64,000 nt of DNA from positions 2,211,357 to 2,275,356 of the forward strand of contig OW804097.1 in NCBI GenBank assembly GCA_942159475.1. The letters are read 5' to 3'. The position numbers and the translations under genes were made by a program. The notes beneath the pieces were generated by a model. That model had not been told where the DNA came from and did not search any database. It saw only the letters and a program-made list of their open reading frames with translations. The stretch is from Sthenelais limicola (taxonomy: Eukaryota > Annelida > Polychaeta > Phyllodocida > Sigalionidae). Positions 10,851 to 23,600 of this stretch are shown one piece after another (the first letter of the stretch is position 1; every line of letters starts with the position of its first letter).

Positions 10851-12380
10851 ATCAGATATAACATGCCAATCAAAATAGTCCTGACCATTGGTGTTGGCAA
10901 AGAATTTTCTAAAAAGTTTGCTGGTTGTTTTCACTTGTAATCCAACTTCTACCAACTAGATTTACAAATGAAAACAGATTCTAAGAGGGAAGTGTTCAAT
11001 CTATGGGGCGGATCGTTTTTATAATTCTACAAAGATTAGTTCATTTTGATTCAGCATTTCGAACACGGCCGAAAAGCTACGGCGATCGGTAGTCCATACG
11101 GACAACCTCACTGACAGTTTGGTGCTTTCTCAAAGATTACTCAACTTACAAATGAATAGTTATATCCTTCGCACATTAACATATCATACATGGTGTTAAC
11201 TCTCCTTTTCTCAGCTTGCCGATGGTATCAATGAAATATTTATGAGAAGAAACTGTGACCGATTAAAGATGATCGTAGTTACACATAATGACGGGAATTT
11301 AGTTTAGGGATGGAAGTAGTTCCTGTATACGCCGCAAGGTACCTAACAACAACTTGTCAACAAACTTGTCAACTTTTGTCATCAAAACCAATTTTGATGA
11401 GTTAATAATTAACAGAATTGTTAGTTTTGGCTTAAAACCGATTTATTACTTTGAATAACGTCTTTAGTTATCATTCTTTAACAACTTTATTAGTATTATT
11501 ATGATCTTAGTAAATTATTATAAGAATACTCCTTATTCGGATCTCGCATCTGTATTTCAAGTCATACATAACCATCAATGATGAAAACAGTTTTTATCTA
11601 TACATGTATGCCTTGGTTTAGAAAACTAGGCTGTTAATTATTCTAGACGTCATGTGACTTAGTTGTGGCCCCCGAAAGGTGCCGCTTAGGTACCAATCAA
11701 TCCCTGTAGGTGTCACCCCCATGTCTCTATTTCAGAGAAAGTATGTATGCTCAAAACGACACACAAACACCTTTTTACAGGGATCTGATATATCTAGTCA
11801 TTTCCGTTGCCACAGAAGGCCCCCTGAATATCGCTAGATCGTTGTTTAAAGTAATATAGTCATCCATATAATATAAAGCTAGAGCGATTTCTAGGAAAGG
11901 AGGTAGAAAAGAAATGGTAGAAAGAAGGTTTTCTTTGTCCAGAATGTTCTCGGAATTTGTTGTTTTACAAACCACTTTACTCATCTTTAGAGGTCTGTCC
12001 CCCCTCTCTGGATGTCGTCGTATGTGGTTTGTGAAGGTTAATGTGATTTTGAAGCCCTTTTTTAAATTGCAATCTCTACACTCTATTTATAGCCTGGGAA
12101 AGCCCCTGTGAGATACTACGTCATATCCCACAACCTACGTCCAGGGGGACCTATTTAACAGAGTATAAAATTAGCACCCATAGGATTTCATTGAGAAGTT
12201 ATTTGAGGGCTGGTAAATTTCTTCCCTCTCTCCTCCCTCTTCCTCTCTTTCTCCCTCATTTGTTACATTTATCAGAGCTATGTATAATAGCTCTGCATTT
12301 ATGGATCTGTTAGACATTAACTTAGATTAAAACAAAAACTCTATCAAACGAAAGGATGATATTTCATAATTTAAACTTAT
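10851..12380. other. Intergenic DNA, nothing identified
   Basis: Open frames at 11775-11984 (minus) and 11914-12111 (plus) are short and match nothing I recognise. A short CT-rich patch lies at 12222-12257. Confidence 0.4.
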
Positions 12381-12414
12381 TTAATTTAGGGTAATTTGTG
12401 GGAGGGTAAATTCA

Positions 12415-12756
12415 TGGGGTTGGGAGAGAAAAACAGATAGAGAAGAATGGGAGGGAAAAGAGGGAGAGGAGGAAGTATGGGGAGAGAGGATGGCCGTCCT
12501 ACATGCAGAGGAGTGGGAGAGTGAAGAAGAGGGTGTAGGAATAGGAGAGGGGGAGGGGGAGGGAAAGAAGAGGGGGGAGGAGAGGAGGGAGAGGATGTAG
12601 GGAAAGGGAGAGAAAGCGGGGAGGGGGAGCATGAGGAAGAGGGGGGAAAATCGGAGATGGGGTTGGGAGAGAAAAACAGGTATAAAACTCAGAGAAGAGG
12701 GGGAGGGGAAAGAGGGAGAGGGGGAAGTGTGAGGAGAGAGGGTGACCGTCCAGAGG
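12415..12756. repeat. Purine-rich tract with a tandem duplication of about 240 bp
   Basis: GGGA/GAGA-rich DNA. The block starting ATGGGGTTGGGAGAGAAAAA at about 12414 recurs at about 12657 with the same order of motifs (GGGAGAG, GGAAGT.TG, GAGAGAGG.TG.CCGTCC). Confidence 0.6.
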
Positions 12757-12868
12757 ACGGGTACTTTGCTAGTAGCATGAATAAAGGAGTAATGGACGTT
12801 TTTCCCTCCTCTGCCATGTGTTGGTCCTGCTCATATGACTGGCAAAGTTCTGTTCACACTCCACCCAA

Positions 12869-13080
12869 GGGCCATAGCCCAGTGGATAGAGCACTGGCAT
12901 TGAGAGTGACGGTTTGGGAGTTGGAGCCTCGGTCGGGTCTCGCAGCTTTGTTTTTTTTATCTCTGGGTCGCGTAGATGCTGTCATTCTACATGACAGGGA
13001 CGGAGGGTGGGTTGGCGTGGTTGGTGGCAATGGCAAAGGCAGGAGAAACAACATATACCCATATAATGTTTCACACATAA
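12869..13080 (+). mobile_element. tRNA-derived SINE-like element
   Basis: The head looks like a tRNA gene: A-box-like TAGCCCAGTGGATAGAGC (12875-12892) and a B-box-like GAGTTGGAGCCTCGG (12918-12932) at tRNA-like spacing, then T8 (12951-12958), a possible Pol III stop. It does not fold as a convincing functional tRNA. The 3' boundary is uncertain. Confidence 0.5.
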
Positions 13081-13944
13081 TTACCCATCGATATTCAATG
13101 GGCTATTGATAATACTAAAGGAAAAAAATGAGCGTTCAGGCCAGCGCTAGCATATCGCCACTCTTCCTGGAGTTCAAGTTGTCGTCTTTGAATCCCAACA
13201 AAATGTCAACTGGGTTTAAATCTATGTTACCATAGATCTATTTGTTTAACAATTTCCTTGTGCCTAAGGGTTTATCTCTGCTTGGTGGAATACCTATACA
13301 TAGCCTCTACCTGTAGTAATACACCACATCAATACACACTATGACAGGTACATACATGGTCTGTACCACACACACATGTACAGGTGACTGCTAGAAACCA
13401 CACAAAAGTGCAAATTATCTATTGAAACTGGGTGAAATTAATGTATTTACACTAGAATGTGTTCATATGTTCCATCTTCCATCACCTATCTAATAGTTTT
13501 GCTGTGTCGGAGCGTGAGTTAGGAAATCTGTTGATATTGGTGAAATTGATTAACATGTTCAATCGTTCATATTGTTATGAACTGATTCACTTTTATTGAG
13601 CTATAGTGCAGTCATATCTACAGCTTACCGTCTGCTCCTATATACATGTATTCATTGTTCATTACATGTTCTACAGTGGTGCTCACTGGAGTGGTTCACA
13701 ATAGGATCGGCTGTCAACGCCTCACCCATATGTAACCTTTTACTTTGCTTCCGGCAAATAAATTATTTTTCAATTCAATTCCATCTCACTACAAGTGATA
13801 GAAACAGCTCACAACACAGCAGATTTATTGGTGAATTTACATTATTTTCTTCTTTTTTTTTATTCGATTACAGGCCAAAGACATTATAGAATACGAGTAA
13901 TTACCAATTTTGTGCTCTCTATAGTACTGCAATCATTTAGTATA
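13081..13944. other. Intergenic DNA, nothing identified
   Basis: Open frames at 13596-13889 and 13795-13995 are low-complexity chance frames. Confidence 0.4.
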
Positions 13945-14181
13945 TGGGTCAGATTTTCAGAAAATATACAATTGGCAGCTCTACACATTTATTAGATTCT
14001 TTTAAATTAGACTGAAATTTGGTCAATACTAGGTAAATTCGAGTATATTTGGCATTGCATTGATTCCAGCAATCTGTCTGGTTAGGGGGAACTTTATTTT
14101 AAGAGTCATTTTTGTCTTAAATATGCGTTATTTGGTAGGATTGGTGAAGACGAATTGTACACTTTCTGGCGATTTCACCCA
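13945..14181 (+). mobile_element. MITE family 1, copy B
   Basis: GGGTCAGATTTTCAGAAAAT at the left, the full family interior (GGCAGCTCTACAC, GGTCAATACTAGGTAAATTC, GGCATTGCATTGATTCCAGC), and GAATTGTACACTTTCTGGCG at the right. The right terminal repeat is partly eroded. Confidence 0.7.
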
Positions 14182-15128
14182 TTAACACAGCACATAAGTG
14201 TAACACAACATTAACACATAGTATTAGTGCTTACACGGCTCTACTTTAGTCTTGTTGTAAATCTACTGTTCCTTATGATGGCAGTCACTTGGCTTGCACG
14301 CTCTGAAGTTATTAACCCATAGTCATTGCTGGTATATTAGAGGTTGTAAACAAGGCCAAATAATCTTAGGGATTAGGTACCTGCCATTGACATTGAGTTC
14401 CAATTAGAATTGCTTTTAATTATAGCTTTAGTCAATAGGGGATTTGCATGTCTCACTGCGCATGTCTACTGCAGTGCATGCTGGGATGGATTCTGTTGAA
14501 ATCTGACATACAGATATTTGACAGTATTTCCTAAAAAAATTGCAAGAATGTATTCACCAATAGCAGAGCTTGTATGAATGATCTATGAAAACCAAATGCA
14601 TTATGGGAAAGATGGGGACTTCTGTCATGGAAACATGTATAACACATGGACATATTGACATTAGAGCATTATTGATACATATTCCATGCTAAACATAACA
14701 TGTTTTCTATAGATTTTAGACTGTACTAATACTCCCGTAATTGCATGCGAATCTAGATTCAAAAGGGCGGCTATGCAACTCCCCTATTATATACTTTATG
14801 ACGATTCAAAACCCAAGGTCTATATTACAATATTGTTCTACACTGTAAAAAGCCTTCTCGTTAAATTACAATCGATTGATGGACATCAGTCTTCCAGTCT
14901 TCTAGATTTCAAGCCTATCATATGGATCAACATTGTTTGTGGTTGAACCATGGCTGGGAGGGGTTGGGGTTGGGGTGAGGGTGGCAAAGGTGGCTGCACA
15001 AGACTTAGAGGAACACTTAAAGGGGCCGAGGGAGAGTACTCAGTGGCATGAGATGGTATTATGGAAGAATACTGATTTATATCTGAACCCATTATGATTT
15101 CACAATATGAGACATGATTGATAATACG
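14182..15128. other. Intergenic DNA, nothing firm
   Basis: A patch with CACTGCGCATG and GCATGCTGGGA (14455-14487) resembles promoter motifs (NRF1-like, ZNF143-like) but is weak. A G-rich/GGTTGGGG stretch lies at 14948-14985. Confidence 0.35.
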
Positions 15129-15363
15129 AGTCAGATTTTCAGAAAGTGTACAATTGGCAGCTCTACACATTTGGGAAATTCTCCTAAATTAGGCTGAAAA
15201 ATGAAGAATACCGGGTATATCTGAGTATATTTGGTATTGCATTGATTTATAGTATCAGTTCTGTTATGTTAAACTGCATTTTGAAGCCTATTTCTGTCTT
15301 AAATGTGGGTTATTTGAGAGGATTGGTAAAGGCGAATTGTACATTTTCTGAAAATCTGACCCA
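15129..15363 (+). mobile_element. MITE family 1, copy C
   Basis: Well-preserved ends (GAGTCAGATTTTCAGAAAGT ... TTTTCTGAAAATCTGACCCA) with TA flanking the 3' end; the interior matches copies A and B. Confidence 0.75.
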
Positions 15364-15845
15364 TACACTCATTGTCAGTAACAGTTTCAAGCTGAGTTAT
15401 TACCTTGGTGAAGAGTGAGTCCATGTAATTCCATTCTCCAGACTTACTCAATTATGGTAATGCGGGTAAAGTTATTGAAACATGTGGAATGACACAAAAA
15501 ACTTGCAAATAGATCAATTAATATAAGTGGAACGTTAATATTAATTTGTCACTCTCTGGCATGCACCAGCATGCCTGAAATGGAGATTATTAATTCTTTT
15601 AGTCCCTGCATTGGGTTGTTATAGCCCCTACACTGTACAAAACCATCACTTATTCACTACAAATACTAGAATTGTTCACAAATAATTGATGAAATGAAAT
15701 ATTGATAGATGCAATCAATACTGTCCTTGTCTAACATGGAAATATTGATTATTGGACATTAAACTTTGCACTACGCAGCAAGAGAGGCAACGGGTTCATA
15801 TTGTTGATAGTTCCCTTGTTCTTTGAAGCAAGCAAGAGCCTTCAG
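15364..15845. other. Intergenic DNA, nothing identified
   Basis: No open frame, RNA gene or repeat that I can support. Confidence 0.4.
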
Positions 15846-16425
15846 TCTCTTCACAATCCATGCAATAGGGGAGTTGTATGTTGTGAGGGGAGTGTGTCTG
15901 AAGTGAAAGGTTATGTGATACACAATAGGGGACTTGTATCAGCCACTGTGTATATCTGAAGGGTTATGTGATACACAATAGGGGGGTTGTATCAGCCACT
16001 GTGTATGTATGAAGGGTTATGGGATACACAATAGGGGAGTTGTATCAGCCACTGTGTTTGTCTGAATGGAAAGGTTATGGGATACATAATAGGGGAGTTG
16101 TATCAGCCTCTGTGTATATCTGAAGGGTTATGGGATACACAATAGGGGACTTGTATCAGCCACTGTGTATGTCTGAAGGGTTATGTGATACACAATAGGG
16201 GAGTTGTATCAGCCACTGTGCATGTCTGAAGGTTAATGGGATACACAATAGGGGAGTTGTATCAGCCACTGTGTATGTCTGAAGGTTTATGGGATACACA
16301 ATAGGGGGGTTGTATCAGCCACTGTGTATGTCTGAAGGTTTATGGGATACACAATAGGGGGGTTGTATCAGCCACTGTGTATGTCTGAAGGTTTATGGGA
16401 TACACAATAGGGGACTTGTATTTGT
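15846..16425. repeat. 53-bp tandem array, about 10-11 copies
   Basis: The unit contains GATACACAATAGGGGAGTTG, TATCAGCCACTGTGTATGTC and TGAAGGGTTATG. Successive CACAATAGGG motifs lie at 15921, 15974 and 16027, giving a 53-bp period; a few units are longer. Confidence 0.9.
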
Positions 16426-16740
16426 CTGAAATGAAGGTTAATAGTGTTGTAAGTGTAAGAATAATTTATTTGGTCAAGACTGCTCTGCAAAACAGACAAG
16501 GCCAGAAGTATTTAGTCTATTTTGCCCACCATGTTGAGATTGATTACCAACCAGACAGGTTGGCGTTTATTAATAAATGTGTTGAACATTAGTAACTCAA
16601 TTCATTCTATGAATGGTGACTTTTGTGTTCCCAGCATTCTGTGTGGCGCGACTGTTGTAAGTTCTCTAATGAAAGCACTGTTTGTATTATTTAGAAAGCA
16701 ACTTCATACATGACAGTAATAACAGTACATGAATCTAATA

Positions 16741-17057
16741 GTTTACTGTTTATCTCAGTCTAATGTCTCAATGGTTGCCTCTCCATGTATGTAATAGTTT
16801 ACTGTTTATCTCAGTCTAATGTCTCAATGGTTGCCTTTCCATGTGTGTAATAGTTTACTGTTTATCTCAGTCTAATGTCTCAATGGTTGCCTTTCCATGT
16901 GTGTAATAGTTTACTGTTTATCTCAGTCTAATGTCTCAATGGTTGCCTTTCCATGTGTGTAATAGTTTATTGTTTATCTCTAATGTCTCAATGGTTGCCT
17001 TTCCATGTGTGTAATAGTTTATTGTTTATCTCTAATGTCTCAATGGTTGCCTTTCAG
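16741..17057 (+). repeat. 56-bp tandem array abutting the exon 1 acceptor
   Basis: About six units (period 56 bp, then about 50) containing GTTTACTGTTTATCTCAGTC and CAATGGTTGCCTTTCCATG. In the final unit TTTCCATG becomes TTTCAG, the putative 3' splice site at 17057. The repeat thus ends exactly where the exon begins. Confidence 0.85.
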
Positions 17058-17094
17058 ACGTTTCACGGGTGACCGATACACTTAATACCACACG
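17058..17094 (+). other. 5' UTR segment of calpain exon 1
   Basis: Follows a good acceptor (TTGCCTTTCAG). It has no upstream ATG and leads into CACACGATGG, with A at -3 and G at +4. At least one untranslated upstream exon is implied but not located. Confidence 0.55.
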
Positions 17095-17609
17095 ATGGGG
17101 TGCGGCTCTTCCACCTCTGAACATCCTCCCTCCACCATCCAGGATGATAAACATCTCCTGGACAATAAGAAACACAGGAAGGTACGGCCTGGGTTTGGGC
17201 TGAGAGACCCGTGCAAGAAGCAGGTCATAGAATATGTGCCTGACCACAAGGATGTCACGCCGGGAGACAAGCAACCTCCTCCACCCGACTACAATGAGAA
17301 CCCGGAGAACGAGGTTGAGGATGACATGAAGACAGAGGTAGCAGAAACTATAGCTGACAAGGATCATCTGAGGGATGACTTGGCCAGCTTGGTGAGTGAG
17401 AAGGAAGAGGAGGAAGAGGATGTAAGAGATGAGGCACCTGCTCCTCCAGCTCCTCTTATAAGAAGTGAGGAGGATGTGGAGAGGGTGGAGGTGGTGGTAG
17501 GGGAGGAGGAGGAGATAGAGGAGATAGGAGGGAACAGCGATGAAGAGTCGGCCACATTTGTTAACACTGATAAGACCATGGGTAGAATCATCACTACGTT
17601 TGACTTCAG
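17095..17609 (+). CDS. Calpain exon 1: lipidation motif and acidic region
   Basis: Encodes residues 1-171 plus two bases. MGCGSS is followed by basic stretches and then a Glu/Asp-rich segment (residues about 100-155, with EKEEEEEDV and EEEEIEEI) broken by a Pro/Ala patch. Donor CAG|GTGGGT, phase 2. Confidence 0.85.
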
Positions 17610-20600
17610 GTGGGTACTTATCTTATTTATTCCTTTATCTTCATCCATCTACATGAATATCAGCAGCCATAATATCATTTGATTTCTTGGGGAGGCATAT
17701 TATATTGGTAAGACCTATGTACCACCATGTTTTCCCTAATTACAAATATTTCATTAGGTAGTTTCACAAACTGATGATTCTCTTATGTGTACATTGCATA
17801 CATGACTGATCACAATAAATACTCTCTCAGGTTCATAAGAGTCCCGGTTCAAATCCCTTAAGTGACTTGCCAGAGTATGATTTCCCTCCCACCCAATGCT
17901 TGGATATATGGGACAGATTTTCAGAAAATGTACAATTCAATTTTGCCAATCTTCTCCAATAAACCAAATTTCAAACAAAAATAAAGTTCAAAATACAATT
18001 CAACCTAACCAAACCGATTGCTAGAATCAATATAATGTCGAATATACTCGAATTTACCTAGTATTAGCCAAATTTCAGTCTAATTTAGCAGAATTTATTA
18101 AATGAGTAGAGCTGTCAATTGTACATTTTCTGAAAATCTGACCCATATATAGTCCCTCTACCTACCCTCTATCATCATTGTCTATCTAGTGGCTGAGGGA
18201 GTGGTCACTTATCACAATACTTAATTAATTAACTACCGCTCCCTTACAGAGAGGAGAAAACATTCCCACCCCAGAGAACCAGACCAGTGGTGCCCCCTGG
18301 TGAGTTATGGGTGGATGAGGAGTTTAGCCTGGAGGTGGCACTGCAGGGGCTTGGGCAGGACTTCTATGACAAGCAAAATATGGAATATAGGAGACCCAAG
18401 GTGAGCAGGAAATATGCTAACCACTTATATTTCCCCATATAACAGACGCATTATATTGTATAAACTATTTACACTTATTAATTCACACATATTTACAAAT
18501 CCGAACTAATCTGATGGAAAAGTGGTGTTTGCAGCACTTGGTACCAAAACCAGTGCTGTATGATGACATGCCCTCTAGTGTGTATATTTATAACTGACAG
18601 TAAAGTGGTGTTTGCAGGACTTGGTACCAGAACCAGTGCTGTATGATGACATGCCCTCTAGTGTGTATATTTATAACTAACAGTAAAGTGGTGTTTGCAG
18701 GACTTAGTACCAGAACCAGTGCTGTATGATGGCACACCCTCTAGGTTTGACATAGAACAAGGCCGAGTAGGAACCTGCTACTTCCTGTCTGTACTTCAGT
18801 CCATGGCAGAGAAACCAGAGTTTATGAACCAGGTGAGAAGGAAATGATTACACATTTTCTAATCGTACAAGGACATTCTATTATGATAGAAAAATTGAGC
18901 AACCAGAGATATGTCATCGTCATAATGGTCTTTCACAAGGAAAATTTTGTTTAAAAATTGGCTGTGAGTAATCGTTAATGATAAAGGCAGTTTAGTTGTA
19001 GTTTTTCTAGCAATGAACAATTGTGTTGAGTTGTGTCAGCCCATGTATAATGAAAGATAAACATCTAAAACAATAATAGTGTTGATGATGGTGAATAAAT
19101 TATAGTAATTTCTGTGCAGGTTTTACCAGAAGGCTCCTACAGAATAGGCACACCAGAGTATGATGGTGTCTTCCACTGCCGGTTCTGGAGGTTTGGTCAC
19201 TGGGAGGATGTGTTTATAGACGACCAGATCCCAAGCTACCCCAACACCTACTGGGGCGCCCACAACAAGGATCCTAACCACCTCTGGGTAGCTCTCATGG
19301 AGAAGGCATTTGCCAAGTGAGTTACTCTTTGTATTAGATCTATAACCTTCCACTGGGTAGCCCTCATGGAGAAGGCCTTCACCAAGTGAGTTACTCTTTA
19401 TATTAGATCTATAACCTTCCACTGGGTAGCCCTCATGGAGAAGGCCTTCACCAAGTGAGTTACTCTTTATATTAGATCTATAAGCTTCCACTGGGTAGCT
19501 CTCATGGAGAAGGCCTTCACCAAGTGAGTTACTCTTTGTATTAGATCTATAACCTTCCACTGTGTAGCCCTCATGGAGAAGGCCTTCACCAAGTGAGTTA
19601 CTCTTTATATTAGATCTATAACCTTCCACTGGGTAGCCCTCATGGAGAAGGCCTTCACCAAGTGAGTTGCTCTTTGTATTAGATCTATAACCTTCCACTG
19701 TGTAGCCCTCATGGAGAAGGCATTTGCCAAGTGAGTTGTTTGTCACACTAGTCCAATAATTTGTTCTTGGGTTAACGCTAATAGTTATATGTGTAATGAA
19801 CCCTGAAAAAGAGTTGCTTGACTTCACACTTCACACTATCCTCTTCTTCAAATGGACGAAATTTATAAGATTTCACCCCTGGGAGCAATAGTGCTGTCCT
19901 CACATGGTAGCCAATGGCACCAATTTAATGGACCCCAACAATTAGTCACCTCAACTGGGAATGGAACTGCGGACCTCTGAAGAACTAGACCACTGAGGTT
20001 GTCTGCTTAGTGAAGTTCACTAGCACTAACTCGTTGACACTCGTTGACACCAACTCATTTAAAAACCAAGCTAGAGCTACTCATATTTGGAATGACGAAT
20101 ACTTTATATAACTGTTTTACCCGGTCATCAGAGAGCGTATTATATTTTATTCTATCCTATCTTATACTATTGTCTGTATCTCATTTATTATATATTTTCC
20201 ACAGATCTCATTTTCAACTAGTGTATTATTATGTACATTGAGTGCCATATTGTACTACGATTGAACTTACTATAAAATGTAAAACTGTAGAGTATCACTC
20301 TGGTCATTGATAAGAGTGACATTGTTCTCTACATACCATTGAGTGTAATATCATCAAAGAGGCTGAGAACCTCCCGTTAGCTGGAGAGACCCTCTTCTTT
20401 GCGACATACTGTCAAATAAAAAAGTTTTCTAATCTAATCTAATCTAACTAGATCCACCACAGCCACACCACATATTTAGTTTATCTTCCTGTTCAACATA
20501 TACCAGAACTAACTGCTACTGTTTATCCCCAGGTTCCACGGGTCCTACCAGGGCTGCTGGTCTAATAGTGAACTAACTGCTCCTGTTTATCCCCAGGTTC

Positions 20601-23600
20601 CACGGGTCCTACCAGGGCTGCTGGTCCGGTAACACCAGCTATGCATTCATCACGATGACGGGCGGCATGTCTGAGTTCCTGGACCAGGCTCAAATGGCCG
20701 CCAGCAAGAACCTGCGGACCAGGATGAAGAACGCACTCAACTGTGGTGCTGTGGTCGCCTGCAGTGTCCCAAATGTAAGGACATCGGTCTCTGTTTGTAA
20801 CAATCTTAATAAAGTTGAGTTTTCATTGTCTGATTCATTTCATAAAAGATTATTGTGGAAGATTTTTTTCTACATCATTGTGTATTTTGCTTTGCCCAGA
20901 ACAATGACAGTAAGAATGGGTTGGTGGGAAACCATGCCTACAGCGTGACGGCCTTGTGCAAGGTGAGTGACAACATCAGTACCTAATAATAATCTCCAGC
21001 ATGAAGAAGGATATAATTATGATCAATTAAAGATATATGTAAGATATTCAATTACTTTTTTAGAAATCTGAAGGTTGTGCTTCCCAGATCAGCAAAGATC
21101 ACAAATTCTATTATATAGTGTCAAGTTTGGTGGAATTAACTTCCCACCAAAGCTCACAAATATGAAGCCTTGCAAACTACATTGATAAATTGTCTGCCAC
21201 CTAACTGTATTATTTTAATACTATTTTCTAAATCTGTCATCAATACTGAAAAATTCTCACCACTTTTATGTCACACTATATTGCCTTACCTACATAGTTT
21301 CTTATAGTTTCTATTAGTTCTGTAGCATGGCATGCACTGGAAGACCAGATTCTAAAACTAAAGACCAATACCAAAGTTATAATCTCTTAGTCTTGCAATG
21401 AAAGAGTTTATTACTATTATTATGATTATTATGATTATATTGTATCTTACAAGTGTGCATCAATATCCACTCATCTTGTTAGTAAACTTGAGGTTCTGAT
21501 GCTACCTGATGATTTATTCATGGCTGCATGTATGTAGGTGCCATACCAGTCCAAGATGGTGTCCCTGATCAGGATACGCAATCCGTGGGGCAGTGCTAAG
21601 GGGGAGTGGACAGGCGCCTGGTCTGATGGGGCACCACAGTGGAACGATGTGCCAGATGACATCAAGCAAACATTAGAAGGTGGGACATCAATGGCATCTT
21701 TAAACATGTTTGATGAATTTGTGTGTAACTTTTGTTATATTTCAATGAATTGTGTTGTAATTTTAATGCTGTTATAAATCTATACCAAGTTAGATCAGTC
21801 TGACACTTGTAGTGTACAGCGTGATAACAGTGTGTGCTAATATAGACTAAGAAGAGAATCTTACTGGAGCTATGCTACTATTTCAAACAGTTTACGAGAG
21901 TATAGAGTAGTTATAATAAGACATAATGAACAGAGAATGACCGTTATATTACAGTAAAGAGTGAGGGGGATGTTCTACAGTAATTCTACAGTATTGTGTA
22001 GTTATAGTAAGACATTATAAAACAGTGAGTGACCGTTATATCATAGTAAAGAGTGAGGGGGATGTTCTACAGTATTGTTTAGTCATAATAAGCCATACAG
22101 TGAATGACCGTTATATTACAGTAAAGAGTGAGGGGGATGTTATACAGTGTAGTTATAATAAGCCATACAGTGAGTGACCGTTATATTACAGTAAAGAGTG
22201 AGGGGGATGTTCTACAATATTGTGTAGTTATAATAAGCCATACAGTGAATGACCGTTATGTTACAGTAAAGAGTGAGGGGGATGTTCTACAGTATAGTGT
22301 AGTTTTAATAAGCCATACAGTGAATGACCGTTATATTACAGTAAAGAGTGAAGGGGATGTTCTACAGTATAGTTTAGTTATAATAAGCCATACAGTGAGT
22401 GACCGTTATATTACAGTAAAGAGTGAGGGGGATGTTCTACAGTATAGTGTAGTTATAATAAGCCATACAGTGAATGACCGTTATATTACAGTAAAGAGTG
22501 AGGGGGATGTTCTATAGTATAGTGTAGTTATAATAAGCCATACAGTGAATGACCGTTATGTTACAGTAAAGAGTGAGGGGGATGTTCTACAGTATTGTTT
22601 AGTTATAATAAGCCATACAGTGAATGACCGTTATATTACAGTAAAGAGTGAGGGGGATGTTCTACAGTATAGTGTAGTTATAATAAGCCATACAGTGAAT
22701 GACTGTTATGTTACAGTAAAGAGTGAGGGGGATGTTCTACAGTATAGTTTAGTTATAATAAGCCATACAGTGAATGACTGTTATGTTACAGTAAAGAGTG
22801 AGGGGGATGTTCTACAGTATAGTTTAGTTATAATAAGCCATACAGTGAATGACTGTTATGTTACAGTAAAGAGTGAGGGGGATGTTCTACAGTATTGTTT
22901 AGTTATAATAAGCCATACAGTGAGTGACCGTTATGTTACAGTAAAGAGTGAGGGGGATGTTCTACAGTTTAGTTATAATAAGTCATACAGTGAATGACCG
23001 TTATGTTACAGTAAAGAGTGAGGGGGATGTTCTACAGTATTGTGTAGTTATAATAAGACATACAGTGAATGACTGTTATATTACAGTAAAGAGTGAGGGG
23101 GATGTTCTACAGTATTGTTTAGTTATAATAAGCCATACAGTGAATGACCGTTATGTTACAGTAAAGAGTGGGGGGGATGTTCTACAGTATTGTTTAGTTA
23201 TAATAAGCCATACAGTGAATGACTGTTATGTTACAGTAAAGAGTGAGGGGGATGTTCTACAGTATAGTTTAGTTATAATAAGCCATACAGTGAGTGACCG
23301 TTATATTACAGTAAAGAGTGAGGGGGATATTCTACAGTATTGTTTAGTTATAATAAGCCATACAGTGAGTGACCGTTATGTTACAGTAAAGAGTGAGGGG
23401 GATGTTCTACAGTATAGTTTAGTTATAATAAGCCATACAGTGAGTGACCGTTATATTACAGTAAAGAGTGAGGGGGATGTTCTACAGTATTGTGTAGTTA
23501 TAATAAGCCATACAGTGAATGACTGTTATATTACAGTAAAGAGTGAGGGGGATGTTCTACAGTATAGTTTAGTTATAATAAGCCATACAGTGAATGACCG

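Noticed and set aside
12869..12950. Functional tRNA gene
   Set aside because: A- and B-like boxes are present but the arms do not pair well and the body continues into non-tRNA sequence; SINE head is the better call.
14455..14487. Calpain promoter (NRF1-like and ZNF143-like motifs)
   Set aside because: Single weak motif matches 2.6 kb from the first coding exon, with no CpG enrichment and no mapped 5' exon.
19123..19827. Minus-strand 234-codon frame over the exon 4 repeats
   Set aside because: It is the complement of a 69-bp repeat derived from the calpain exon 4 donor; the open frame follows from the period.
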